Source: Chloroflexota bacterium
GTDB taxonomy: Bacteria > Chloroflexota > Dehalococcoidia > Lucifugimonadales > UBA3495
Assembly (NCBI GenBank): GCA_028873965.1
Contig: JAPPMU010000056.1
Span: 1 to 64,000 of the forward strand
Length of the DNA: 64,000 nt
Direction: 5' to 3'
Under the pieces are notes generated by a model. The model was not told the origin of the DNA. It did no database searches and was given only the letters and a program-made list of their open reading frames with translations. The translations under genes and the position numbers were made by a program. Positions 17,850 through 25,416 of this stretch are shown piece by piece. How positions within the stretch are numbered: position 1 is the first letter of the stretch; each line of letters begins with the position of its first letter.

Positions 17850-18539
17850 TCAGCTTCCGCGCAGGCGGCGGATTTCTTCCTCAAGGCGCGCAGCCCGTTG
17901 CTCCGGGTGCTCGTACTCGCGTCCGGTTTCCGGGTCGTGGATGGTGAAGAGTTGGTTGCCCTGGTAGCGGAAGTTCAGGTTGAGCCGGGGGCTGGTGGAA
18001 CCCACCACGCTGCCCGGGTAGTGCAGCAGGGGAAGACGCTGATACCGTCCCTCGATAAGCTGCTCGCCGATTACGGCTTGGCCGAACATACGGCCGCCGG
18101 TGGGGTCAAAGCGCCAATACTCCGGTACTTCCAGCATCTGATAGATGTCGCGCTTGCGACTGGCGTCGTTGCGATAAGTGGAAGGGGAAGCGATTTCCAC
18201 CACTGCATCCGGCGGCTTGCCGTTCTGTATCGGGTCGTACCCGACGCGGCGCCAGATGGCTTCGGCATCCACATCGAGGGCGATGAGGATGTCGGGGCGG
18301 ATATGGGGGAACCGGCGGGTGGCCGGGTCGCGTTCGCCGTAGTAAATCGGGATCTCAGTGCCAATCAGGACGTGAGGGTGATGAGGGTAATGGCGGCCCG
18401 GGGTGAGAGCGGAACGCAATTTGACGATCAGGTCTTCCTCGGGGGGGCCTTGCTGCATATCCTTCTCTTCTTTTTCCAGATGGGGGTATGGTTCCCACTG
18501 CTCAACGACGGGCGGGGATTTGGCTTGTGGGGTGGTCAT
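17850..18539 (-). CDS. Uma2 family protein (DUF820, PD-(D/E)XK fold)
   Basis: This 229-residue protein belongs to the Uma2/DUF820 family of predicted restriction-like nucleases. The catalytic pattern is visible as RPDILIALD (Asp) followed by PDAVVEIASPST (Glu), then YWRFDPTGG. A short C-terminal helix with EEEIRRLRGS forms a coiled coil. The family is greatly expanded in Cyanobacteria and Chloroflexota, and its function is not proven. Three further copies lie in this window; this one is closest in layout to that at 58081-58770. Confidence 0.85.
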   Translation of the reverse strand: MTTPQAKSPPVVEQWEPYPHLEKEEKDMQQGPPEEDLIVKLRSALTPGRHYPHHPHVLIGTEIPIYYGERDPATRRFPHIRPDILIALDVDAEAIWRRVGYDPIQNGKPPDAVVEIASPSTYRNDASRKRDIYQMLEVPEYWRFDPTGGRMFGQAVIGEQLIEGRYQRLPLLHYPGSVVGSTSPRLNLNFRYQGNQLFTIHDPETGREYEHPEQRAARLEEEIRRLRGS

Positions 18540-18677
18540 ACGCGCTCCTGTCGACGGCCTGGGCCGTGATTGGGCTGATTATATCCGATGCCAGGCAAAG
18601 TAATCCGGCGTCGCAATCCCGCCGCTGATACGCTACTATGGCCCCATAATTCCGTACCGAACTCTGGAGGTTGCGAC

Positions 18678-19460
18678 ATGCGACTGGAAGGAAAAGTTGC
18701 CCTGATCAGCGGTGGAGCTCGAGGGCAGGGCGCTGCTGAGGCCAGGCTATTCGCCCAGGAAGGGGCGGCCGTGGTCATTGGAGATATTCTCGATGACGAC
18801 GGGATGAAACTGGAGGCAGAGATCCGCGAGCTGGGCGGACAGGCTACCTACGTGCACCTGGACGTGACGGATGCGGACCAGTGGGCCGACGCCGTGACCG
18901 AAGCGGTCAATCGTTACGGCAAGCTGGACGTCCTGGTGAACAACGCGGGGATTGGCGGCACCAGCATCGGCGGGGTGAATGCGCCGCGCATCCACGAAGC
19001 GCCGACCGAAGTCTGGGATCAGATCATGGACGTCAACGGCAAGGGCGTTTTCCTAGGCACCCGCGCCGCGATCCCGGCTATGCGAACTGCGGGCGGCGGT
19101 TCCATTATCAACATCTCGTCCATTGCGGGAATGATCGCCACCAGGCCCGGCTCCGGGGCCGGATCAGCCTACGCCAGCTCCAAGGGGGCGGTGCGCCTGC
19201 TGACCAAGTCCACCGCCGTCCAGTATGCCAACGAGAACATCCGGTGCAACTCGGTCCACCCGGGGTTTATCGACACCGCCATGACGGCGCGGACGATGGC
19301 CGACCCGGAGCAGCGTCAGCTTCGCGTCGATTCAACTCCCATCGGGCGCATCGGGACCGTTGACGACATAGCCTACGGAGTGCTGTTCCTGGCCTCGGAG
19401 GAATCGTCCTTCATGACCGGCAGCGAGCTGGTGATTGACGGGGGCTATACGGCGCAGTAG
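18678..19460 (+). CDS. SDR family oxidoreductase
   Basis: This 260-residue classical short-chain dehydrogenase has the cofactor motif SGGARGQGAAEA near residue 15, the NNAGIGG structural motif near 90, and the catalytic Ser (INISSIAGM) and Tyr-x3-Lys (AYASSKGA). Asp in VIGDILDD suggests NAD(H) preference. The C terminus ends SELVIDGGYTAQ as is usual. The start at 18678 follows GGAGG; an upstream extension is rejected. It probably oxidises a secondary alcohol; the substrate is unknown. Confidence 0.9.
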   Translation: MRLEGKVALISGGARGQGAAEARLFAQEGAAVVIGDILDDDGMKLEAEIRELGGQATYVHLDVTDADQWADAVTEAVNRYGKLDVLVNNAGIGGTSIGGVNAPRIHEAPTEVWDQIMDVNGKGVFLGTRAAIPAMRTAGGGSIINISSIAGMIATRPGSGAGSAYASSKGAVRLLTKSTAVQYANENIRCNSVHPGFIDTAMTARTMADPEQRQLRVDSTPIGRIGTVDDIAYGVLFLASEESSFMTGSELVIDGGYTAQ

Positions 19461-19466
19461 CGGGTC

Positions 19467-19601
19467 TCGCGCGTACCCCAGTTTGTCATCGCAAGGGGCG
19501 AAGCGACGTGGCGATCTCGTTCCCGCAGCAGCGTTCTCTGCCCCAACGAGATTGCCACGCGGCGCTCGTAATGACAGCTTAAGCGAATCGGGTACGGGTG
19601 A
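19467..19601. repeat. MITE-like element R3, copy a
   Basis: Ends are TCGCGCGTACCC and GGGTACGGGTGA, an imperfect terminal inverted repeat. Inside are facing units TTTGTCATCGCAAGG and TCGTAATGACAG. Flanks are CAGTAGCGGGTC (19455-19466) and GAGTAGCGAGTC (19602-19613), 10 of 12 identical, as expected for an aged 12-bp target duplication. It sits directly after the SDR stop codon. Confidence 0.75.
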
Positions 19602-19683
19602 GAGTAGCGAGTCGTTTGACATCCCTTCGGCATTCGAGTGAGCGCCCGGTTGCCGGCCCCAGGCGTACCCGCTTTCGTAAATC

Positions 19684-19793
19684 GTCAGAACCGGGACTTT
19701 CAAGATTTAGGGATTATCAGGATAGGAACCGTTTCGTGACGGAGATCTCCCAATCCTGCCCAATGGCAAAATCCCGCAAATTTTGATTCTGAC
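19684..19793. repeat. imperfect inverted repeat
   Basis: The left arm GTCAGAACCGGGACTTTC...ATTATCAGGATAGG and the right arm, whose reverse complement reads GTCAGAATC...GGGATTTTG...CAGGATTGG, are clearly related but gapped. It is a separate repeat type from R1-R3. Nothing else is visible between 19614 and 19817. Confidence 0.4.
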
Positions 19794-19817
19794 GTTGTCC
19801 CGCCGCAAACCGGGTAT

Positions 19818-19962
19818 CAGGGTCTTTTCAAAGTCCCGGATGGTGGCCTTTCACCTCGAACCGTCATTCCCGCGGAAGCGGGAATCCAGCAGGTCGCCGT
19901 GTTCCGAATGTTCTGGATTCCGGCGAAAGCCGGAATGACGTATTAACTTTGAAAAGGCCCTG
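19818..19962. repeat. MITE-like element R1, copy c
   Basis: The left end is CAGGGTCTTTTCAAAG and the right end CTTTGAAAAGGCCCTG. It contains two facing REP-like hairpins. Flanks ACCGGGTAT (19809-19817) and ACCGAGTAT (19963-19971) match in 8 of 9 positions. Confidence 0.78.
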
Positions 19963-20001
19963 ACCGAGTATGCATGAGGGTTGCCCGCAGGCGGCAATCC
20001 G

Positions 20002-20583
20002 TCAATTGACGGTGATGACGCCACACGCCACCCGGCTGCCGGTATTTTCCTCTACGGCGCCGTAAATCTGCGGCTTTTCGTAGATAACGATGGCTGCGCC
20101 GTCGGCGTCGAATAGTGAGTGGTCGTGGCCCGTAAGGAGGGTGAACCCGTCGGTTACGAAATCGGCGCGGGCGGACCCATCGCGATGGGCGTAGAAGTTG
20201 GGGAGGTCACCGCCGTGTTCTCCGTGAACCGGATCACGCTTCCAGTTGGGGTGGACGAACCCAGCCCGGGAAGGCTCGACCCCGAAATGATCACCAGAGG
20301 CGGTGAAGTCGGGAGAGCAACTTCCCACGGCGTGAACGGCAACGGCGTGACCGCCCGGCGCAAACCCGCTGACATCCAGGGCAACCACCACGACGTCGTC
20401 CTGTTGATGGAACGTGACCGTACCCATTGCATCGCCGGACTGAGACACCAAAGACGCTGTAGCGGTGGGGTAAGTGTGCGTCGACGCGTCTCGATTGGTC
20501 ATCAGGAATATTAGCACTAGGATGGCGACGATCGCGGCAGCAATGAACGCCACAAGTATCCCGGTGGTGACGTTGCGAGTCAT
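20002..20583 (-). CDS. Cu/Zn superoxide dismutase-like protein, membrane anchored
   Basis: This 193-residue protein has one N-terminal membrane anchor (residues 7-28) and an extracytoplasmic SOD domain. Family features are HAVAVHAVGSCS (79-90), SGDHFGV, HGGDLPNF (123-130) and SRVACGVI, with the disulfide pair Cys89/Cys187. The zinc-side ligands (His99, His111, His123, Asp126) appear kept. Two copper ligands are lost: the first His of the HxH pair is Ala82, and the late His (VIH in active enzymes) is Tyr168. This resembles the copper-deficient YojM type known from Bacillus. It is therefore probably not a normal dismutase; a zinc or copper binding role is possible. It lies next to the zinc uptake genes. 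Confidence 0.82.
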   Translation of the reverse strand: MTRNVTTGILVAFIAAAIVAILVLIFLMTNRDASTHTYPTATASLVSQSGDAMGTVTFHQQDDVVVVALDVSGFAPGGHAVAVHAVGSCSPDFTASGDHFGVEPSRAGFVHPNWKRDPVHGEHGGDLPNFYAHRDGSARADFVTDGFTLLTGHDHSLFDADGAAIVIYEKPQIYGAVEENTGSRVACGVITVN

Positions 20584-20716
20584 AGATCGCCTCCGTTGAC
20601 GTCAATGCGTGCCGGGACGGTGTGAACCCTTATTGAGACCGCCGTGCGCCGGATGACAACGACTTGGGCGTAAACATATGAGAAAGGTGCGCCGGTTGTC
20701 AAACGGTGGATATCGC

Positions 20717-20850
20717 TCACGCGTACCCATTTTGTCATCGCGAGGAGCGCAGCAACGCGGCGATCTCGTCACATGGAGAACGGCTCCTCCAGCAACGAGA
20801 TTGCCGCGCTGCGCTCGCAATGACGGGTTTGTGAAACTGGGTACGCGCGA
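20717..20850. repeat. MITE-like element R3, copy b
   Basis: Ends are TCACGCGTACCC and GGGTACGCGCGA. Flanks GGTGGATATCGC (20705-20716) and GGTGGATCTCAG (20851-20862) match in 9 of 12 positions. It fills the gap between the SOD-like gene and the end of the zinc-binding protein gene. Confidence 0.75.
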
Positions 20851-20879
20851 GGTGGATCTCAGCGTTTTCCTGGATAGCT

Positions 20880-23222
20880 TTACCGCAGCATTTGGGCCAA
20901 CTGATCCGCGTTGGACCGCATCATGCTGATGTAATCCGGGAATTCGTCATCGGGCAGCGAGCGGATGATGCCGACCTGGATGCCGGTATCCCGGGCAACC
21001 TGAGCGAGAGCATCGGCAGAGAATTGAGGTTCCGCGAACACGGCGGGCAGGCCCTTGTGCTCCACCAGTTCCAGGACGTTGGCGATGTCGTCAGGGGAAA
21101 CGTCCTCCGCGTGGGCGCTGACGAATGCCTGCACTTCCACGTCGTAGCGTTCGCCGAAGTATCCGAAGGCGTCGTGGAACGTGACCATCACCCGGTGGTC
21201 CGCGGGTATCTGTGCCAGGGTCTCGGCGATGTAGGCGTCCAAGGCCTCCAGTTCCTCGATGTATGCCGCCGCATTGTCCAGATAGGTTGCTGCGTTGGAT
21301 GGGTCCGCCTCGACCAACCCATTGGTGATCTGGTTGACGTAGTGGACCACCAGGCGCGGGTTCTGCCAGAAGTGGGGGTCGCCCTCCCCGTGGTCGTGGC
21401 CCGCGTGGTCATCGTGGCCGTGGTCATCGTGTCCTTCTTCCTCGTGGTCACCCTCGCCCAGGATGCCGACGAAAGCGATCTTGGTGGGGGTACCGGAGAT
21501 TTCCCAGTGGTTCACCTCTTCCAGGTCGTGGGCGTCGAGGGCGATGACTTCGCCGGCTCCGGAGTTGGTGATGAAGATGTGCCCGGGAGCGGTGGCGACG
21601 TGGGGCCGTGCCCAGAAGCCGGGATCGATCTCATCGCCCAGGACGTCGGATGACGACGCCAGCAGGTCCAGGTCGTGGGCCTCGTACAGGCGGATCTCGC
21701 CGTCGCTCATGATCACCACCAGCAGCTCGCCGTCGTGGCTGAGGGCCACCTGGATGGGGCGAAGAGCCTCGGTGGCCGGTATCAACTGATCCATCTCGCC
21801 CTCTTCCGGCTCGACGACGTACAGTCCCACAGCGGAGCCCAGGGCGAAAAAGTGGTCGAGCCCGTCATACCCCCAGATGGAGGTGAGGCGGAAGTCATCG
21901 GGCGAGCCCGCCGGCGCGGAAATGAAAGCATCCTCGTACTCGCCGTCGTGGGCTTCGAGCATCAGCGCCCCGCCGGTGCAGCCGAAGACGGCCATGTGGC
22001 CGTTGCCGGCGTCGCCGTGGAGATCGGGGCAGCCTTCGGCGCTATGGAGGACGTTGCCGTCCAGGTCCCAGATTTCGGCGCCGATGGGCAGGCGGTATTC
22101 CTCGGGGTTCTGGGCATAGTTCGGGTGCTGGAGGGACACGGCGAACAGGTCGTCTTCCAGCGGTATCACGGCGCCGTGGTGGGGGCCGGCGTTCATCCTG
22201 ATCGGCGCGTAGGATGCTCCTTCTTCTTCCAGTTCGTGCTCGTTGATCAGCACGAAGTCACCGGAGCCGTCGTAATACACGGTGGCCCACTCACCGCCGA
22301 CATACATGTGAACGGGGCGGTCGCCGGACAGGTCGATATCCAGAGTGGACACGTCGCGTTCGACCAGGTCGAAGTGGTCTCCGTGGGCCTCCAGGTAGAT
22401 GCCGCCGTCGATGATGTTGACGGCGTTGGCGTCGGATGAGACGGCGACGGCGAAGCGCCCGCTCTGGGTGGGATAGATGCGACCGGCACGGGAACCCAAG
22501 TCGAACTCATTCTGGTGGACATGGCCGGTTTCCAGATCGATGACCGAAAGGTCACCGGTCTCCCCGTCGCCGATCAGCAGACGGCCGGCGAGTTCGGCGC
22601 CGTGTTCGTCTTCGTGTTCCATCTCGTGGTCGTGTCCTTCGGGGAAGGGCAGTTCGACCAGCTCCTGGGGTTCCAGGCCTTCCGACGCGATCACACGAAC
22701 GGTGTCGCCGGAGGCAGCATTTTCGATCAGGTCTTCCACCTGGGAGGAAAGCCCTGCGCCGTTGCTGACGACGAGGTCGGCTTCCGCGATGCGCACGCTG
22801 TCCCGGGGCGTGCTCTGCCAGGTATGGGCGTCGGCGCCCGCTGCGACCAGCGTGTCCACCTGCACCAAGTCACCGCCGACCTGTCGCACGAGGTCAGCGA
22901 GCACGACGTTGCCGGCGACCACATTGACCGGCTCACTTTGAGTAGAACCGCCGGTCGAGGCGGCCGGCGTTGCCGGTGACGTTGACGATACTGGCGCGGC
23001 GGCTGGCACTGACGCAGGCGCGGCGGTCGGGTCGGGAGATGCGGCTGCGGGTGGTGCGGAACCTGCGGCGGAAGAAGCGCCGGACGGAGGGAGGTCCGGT
23101 TCTTCGCCTCCGCAGGCCGTCAGCAGCAGCGCGAAAGCCGCCAGCGCGATGAGGAGCGCCAGGGCCGGCCGCAAATGGAAAATCCCGGTTACGAGTACAG
23201 GTCGTCGACAAGGTAAGTTCAT
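20880..23222 (-). CDS. ZnuA-type zinc-binding lipoprotein with inserted AztD-like beta-propeller
   Basis: This 780-residue protein is a cluster A-I metal-binding ABC lipoprotein split by a large insertion. The signal peptide ends in a lipobox LLTAC (Cys37). After a Pro/Ala/Ser linker the ZnuA N-lobe runs at about 98-192, with the ligand-type His133 in GADAHTW. At the position of the usual His-rich loop (197-207, GHDHEMEHEDEHG) a propeller of about 380 residues begins (212-589), with AztD-like blocks HGDHFDL, GPHHGAVIPL and AEGCPDLHGDAG. A second His-rich loop (592-612) follows, then the ZnuA C-lobe (615-780) with His617 (DPHFWQNP) and His683 (VTFHDAFGY). In aztABCD systems AztC (binding protein) and AztD (periplasmic zinc chaperone) are separate; here they seem fused. 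The start at 23222 has GGAGGGA upstream. No znuB/znuC genes are adjacent. Confidence 0.85.
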   Translation of the reverse strand: MNLPCRRPVLVTGIFHLRPALALLIALAAFALLLTACGGEEPDLPPSGASSAAGSAPPAAASPDPTAAPASVPAAAPVSSTSPATPAASTGGSTQSEPVNVVAGNVVLADLVRQVGGDLVQVDTLVAAGADAHTWQSTPRDSVRIAEADLVVSNGAGLSSQVEDLIENAASGDTVRVIASEGLEPQELVELPFPEGHDHEMEHEDEHGAELAGRLLIGDGETGDLSVIDLETGHVHQNEFDLGSRAGRIYPTQSGRFAVAVSSDANAVNIIDGGIYLEAHGDHFDLVERDVSTLDIDLSGDRPVHMYVGGEWATVYYDGSGDFVLINEHELEEEGASYAPIRMNAGPHHGAVIPLEDDLFAVSLQHPNYAQNPEEYRLPIGAEIWDLDGNVLHSAEGCPDLHGDAGNGHMAVFGCTGGALMLEAHDGEYEDAFISAPAGSPDDFRLTSIWGYDGLDHFFALGSAVGLYVVEPEEGEMDQLIPATEALRPIQVALSHDGELLVVIMSDGEIRLYEAHDLDLLASSSDVLGDEIDPGFWARPHVATAPGHIFITNSGAGEVIALDAHDLEEVNHWEISGTPTKIAFVGILGEGDHEEEGHDDHGHDDHAGHDHGEGDPHFWQNPRLVVHYVNQITNGLVEADPSNAATYLDNAAAYIEELEALDAYIAETLAQIPADHRVMVTFHDAFGYFGERYDVEVQAFVSAHAEDVSPDDIANVLELVEHKGLPAVFAEPQFSADALAQVARDTGIQVGIIRSLPDDEFPDYISMMRSNADQLAQMLR

Positions 23223-23261
23223 TGGTGTGCTCCCTCCAGTTGGCATCGACAACCAGTCTAA

Positions 23262-23345
23262 CAGATACGATGTATCAATTAATATTGATTGATGATAAGC
23301 AGTATCAACAACATCTCCTAAACGGTATCGAGTATCATTTGCTAC
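23262..23345 (-). promoter_or_regulatory. AT-rich operator region upstream of the zinc-binding lipoprotein gene
   Basis: This AT-rich gap holds repeated GATAC/GTATC words: GATACGATGTATC (about 23264), AGTATCAAC (about 23301) and ACGGTATCGAGTATCAT (about 23323). The same words occur upstream of the Fur-family gene. They are candidate binding sites for that regulator. This is inference from repetition, not from a known Zur consensus. Confidence 0.4.
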
Positions 23346-23397
23346 CGAAAGCGATAGCAAATATCAACTGTGCCTACGAAAAAACCGGCAGGTAGGT

Positions 23398-23865
23398 TCA
23401 GCAGTCGGCGCACTGGCCGCAGCGGCCGTACACTTCCAGCCAATGCCCGCTCATTCGGAACCCGGCGGCTATGGCGGCTTCGCGGAGCATGTCCTCTACG
23501 TCGCAGCCCTCGAGATCCGCCGAAGCTCCGCATACGGCGCACAGCAGATGATGGTGGTGTCCCTGGTGGCTGAGCTGGTAACGCAATTCGCGGTCTTCCA
23601 AAAGGACCCGGCAAACCTGATCGGTTTCCACCAGCAGGCGCAAGCCACGGTAGACGGTGGCCCGTCCCACGCAGGGCAAAGAGGCGCAGAGTTCTTCCGC
23701 GGTGAAAGGCCGGCCCTGGGCGGCGACGGCGCTGATGACCAGCCGCCGGGGTTCGGTGTCCCGGTAACCCAGATCGCTCAACTGAGCGATTATGTCGTCC
23801 ACCACTGCGGCGGAGCGAGGTCGGGGGTGCTCGTGTCCGGAATGCCTGAGCGTCGCAGTAGTCAT
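23398..23865 (-). CDS. Fur family metalloregulator, probably Zur
   Basis: This 155-residue protein is a Fur-family repressor. The winged helix holds GRATVYRGLRLLVE (67-80) for DNA binding. Metal-site features are HQGHHHHLLCAVCG (100-113), with the first CxxC of the structural zinc site, and the C-terminal CGQCADC. It lies directly upstream of the zinc-binding lipoprotein gene on the same strand, which supports a Zur role rather than iron or peroxide sensing. Its own leader holds TGATAC-N13-GTATCA, consistent with autoregulation. Confidence 0.88.
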   Translation of the reverse strand: MTTATLRHSGHEHPRPRSAAVVDDIIAQLSDLGYRDTEPRRLVISAVAAQGRPFTAEELCASLPCVGRATVYRGLRLLVETDQVCRVLLEDRELRYQLSHQGHHHHLLCAVCGASADLEGCDVEDMLREAAIAAGFRMSGHWLEVYGRCGQCADC

Positions 23866-23867
23866 AA

Positions 23868-23892
23868 TGATACTCCGTCTCGAACGGTATCA
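23868..23892 (-). promoter_or_regulatory. inverted repeat in the Fur-family gene leader
   Basis: TGATAC and GTATCA are separated by 13 bases and lie 2 bases upstream of the start codon. The half-site GATACCGTT is shared with the region before the zinc-binding lipoprotein gene. It could be an autoregulatory operator. Confidence 0.4.
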
Positions 23893-24735
23893 CCACGCTA
23901 CAGGCGTGTCAACACTGGGTCGCGTTCTTCCGACAAGGGAATTTGGTGGCGGCAGCGTACAGGCGATTAACCGCTGCCGCCGGAGAGGGCTATGTTCCTG
24001 TTGCTGTGGACTTCCTCCAAAAGTTCAGGGTGTACAGGCGAGTGTGCCAAGCGTGTCGACCAGGTTCCCAACGATTATCAGTCCTACGGTCGGAGGGATT
24101 GCGCTTTGGTTTTTTGCTCTTATTTTCCATGGATCGGGCATGGTCCCGAAGCATGGCACGCTGTGGCGGGCGCGGTGGCCGGGGCGGCTGCACCAGTTAG
24201 AACGATCGGTGGCAGCATCCCACACAGGCCGTTAGCGACTTGGTTGCTGACAGGGGTGGCCGTGAACGTTGGGAACCTGGTCGATGGAACGGATTTATCG
24301 CCTGTGAAACCATGATAGAGCATACGTTCAGCATTCGGCGCGCCGATGGTGTCATCAATGGACGGGAACTTTCCGGGACGCGAACTTGCACGGATGGACA
24401 GCATGGATGGGGTTACTGATGGGGGATGCCTGGGGAGCAGAGGGGTTATAGAGGGTGCGACGCCGAGCTTCGGGACGAGGGGATGCCGGCTGGCGCAGGC
24501 ATGACGGGTACGGGTCGGGGTCCGCGCCGGGCAGGGGCGGCGACCGTGGCCGCAACGAGATTGCCACGCTGCGCCGGCAATGACATAGGAGTTACGCACC
24601 TGAGCGTAAATGGCACCTCTGAGCCAGCTGACCCAAGCACGAAGTTGCTCACAACCGCGTAAGTCCTATGACAATGCGGGAACGAGACCACCACGCTGCG
24701 CTCGCGATGGCAATGCGGGTAGGCGTGTGGGGCCG
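23893..24735. other. gene-free region with degenerate repeats
   Basis: No convincing gene is visible. Open frames on both strands lack ribosome-binding sites and family features. The stretch holds an 18-bp inverted repeat (24056-24284) and fragments related to R3, with facing pieces AACGAGATTGCCACGCTGCG near 24556 and CACGCTGCGCTCGCGATG near 24692. A hydrophobic piece readable near 24100-24145 could be a relic of a membrane protein gene, but it is too short to name. Confidence 0.5.
24056..24284. repeat. 18-bp perfect inverted repeat enclosing 193 bp
   Basis: TCGACCAGGTTCCCAACG at 24056-24073 is exactly complementary to 24267-24284. The pairing stops abruptly at both ends of the 18 bases. It could mark the ends of a degenerate mobile element or a large stem. 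No flanking duplication is seen. Confidence 0.55.
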
Positions 24736-24880
24736 CAAGATCTTTTCAAAGTCCCGGATGGTAGCCTCTCAGAGCGAATCGTCATTCCCGCGGAAGCAGG
24801 AATCCAGCAGGTCGCTGTGTTCGGAATGTTCTGGATTCCGGCTTTCGCCGGAATGACGGATTAACTTTGAAAAGGCCACA
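24736..24880. repeat. MITE-like element R1, copy d
   Basis: The right end TTAACTTTGAAAAGGCC fits R1; the left end is diverged (CAAGATCTTTTCAAAG). Flanks GTGGGGCCG (24727-24735) and GTGGGGCAG (24881-24889) match in 8 of 9 positions. The R2 element begins right after the second flank. Confidence 0.75.
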
Positions 24881-24889
24881 GTGGGGCAG

Positions 24890-25023
24890 AAGGGCCTGTG
24901 CAAAGTCCTTTCTTATCCGCTCATGGTGAGCCTGTCGAACCATCCGCCGATTGCAAAGGGCATCCTTCGACAAGCTCAGGATGAGCGGAAAAGGGTTGAG
25001 GGGTGACTTTGCACAGGCCCGGG
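24890..25023. repeat. MITE-like element R2, copy a
   Basis: The core 24892-25020 runs from GGGCCTGTGCAAAGTC to GACTTTGCACAGGCCC. Inside are the widespread facing units TCATGGTGAGCCTGTCGAAC and TTCGACAAGCTCAGGATGAG. It is flanked by GTGGGGCAG and GTGGGGCCG (25024-25032). The core differs at only 2 of 129 positions from the copy at 50827-50955. A short open frame inside it is not a gene. Confidence 0.78.
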
Positions 25024-25100
25024 GTGGGGCCGGCGGCAACCTTGACGCTCGCGTGTTGCCGGGCGTATATTCTGGCCATCATCTCTGCCGGGAGCCTGTT

Positions 25101-25343
25101 ATGCCTATCTACGAGTACGCCTGCACGACCTGCGGCCACAAGTTCGAAAAGTTGCAGCCCATGTCCGCCACGGGCGCCGACTGCCCCCACTGCGAGCAGC
25201 CGGCCAAGCGCGCCATTTCCGTTTTCGCGGCGGTCAGCAAGGGCGACAGCTTCGCCAGCGACATGGCCGACCTCGGCGGTTCGCCGATGCCGGCCCCAGT
25301 GGGCGGAGGCGGCTGCGGTGGTTTCTGCGGCTGCGGCCACTGA
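25101..25343 (+). CDS. FmdB family zinc ribbon protein
   Basis: This 80-residue protein starts MPIYEYACTTCGHKFEKLQ and carries CxxC (9-12) and a second CPHC pair near 28-31, the zinc ribbon of the FmdB regulatory protein family. The C terminus is rich in Gly and Cys (GGCGGFCGCGH). An in-frame upstream extension through the R2 element is rejected because the family begins at this ATG. FmdB-type proteins are thought to be regulators; the target is unknown. Confidence 0.88.
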   Translation: MPIYEYACTTCGHKFEKLQPMSATGADCPHCEQPAKRAISVFAAVSKGDSFASDMADLGGSPMPAPVGGGGCGGFCGCGH

Positions 25344-25365
25344 TCGCCACGCGAGCCAATGAACT

Positions 25366-25390
25366 GAGGGCGGGTTTGGAACCCGCCCTC
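25366..25390 (+). terminator. intrinsic terminator after the FmdB gene
   Basis: An 11-bp stem GAGGGCGGGTT/AACCCGCCCTC with a 3-base loop is followed by TTCCGTTT. It lies 23 bases after the stop codon and before the convergent TPR gene. Confidence 0.7.
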
Positions 25391-25416
25391 TTCCGTTTAC
25401 GCCAGTGCGCTGAGGT

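Noticed and set aside
23943-24599. Several open frames in the gap upstream of the Fur-family gene
   Set aside because: No ribosome-binding sites, no conserved domains, and part of the sequence consists of repeat fragments.
24951-25100. N-terminal extension MQRASFDKLRMSGKGLRGDF of the FmdB gene, and a similar frame at 50886-51239
   Set aside because: Both are translations of the R2 repeat; the true FmdB start is at 25101.
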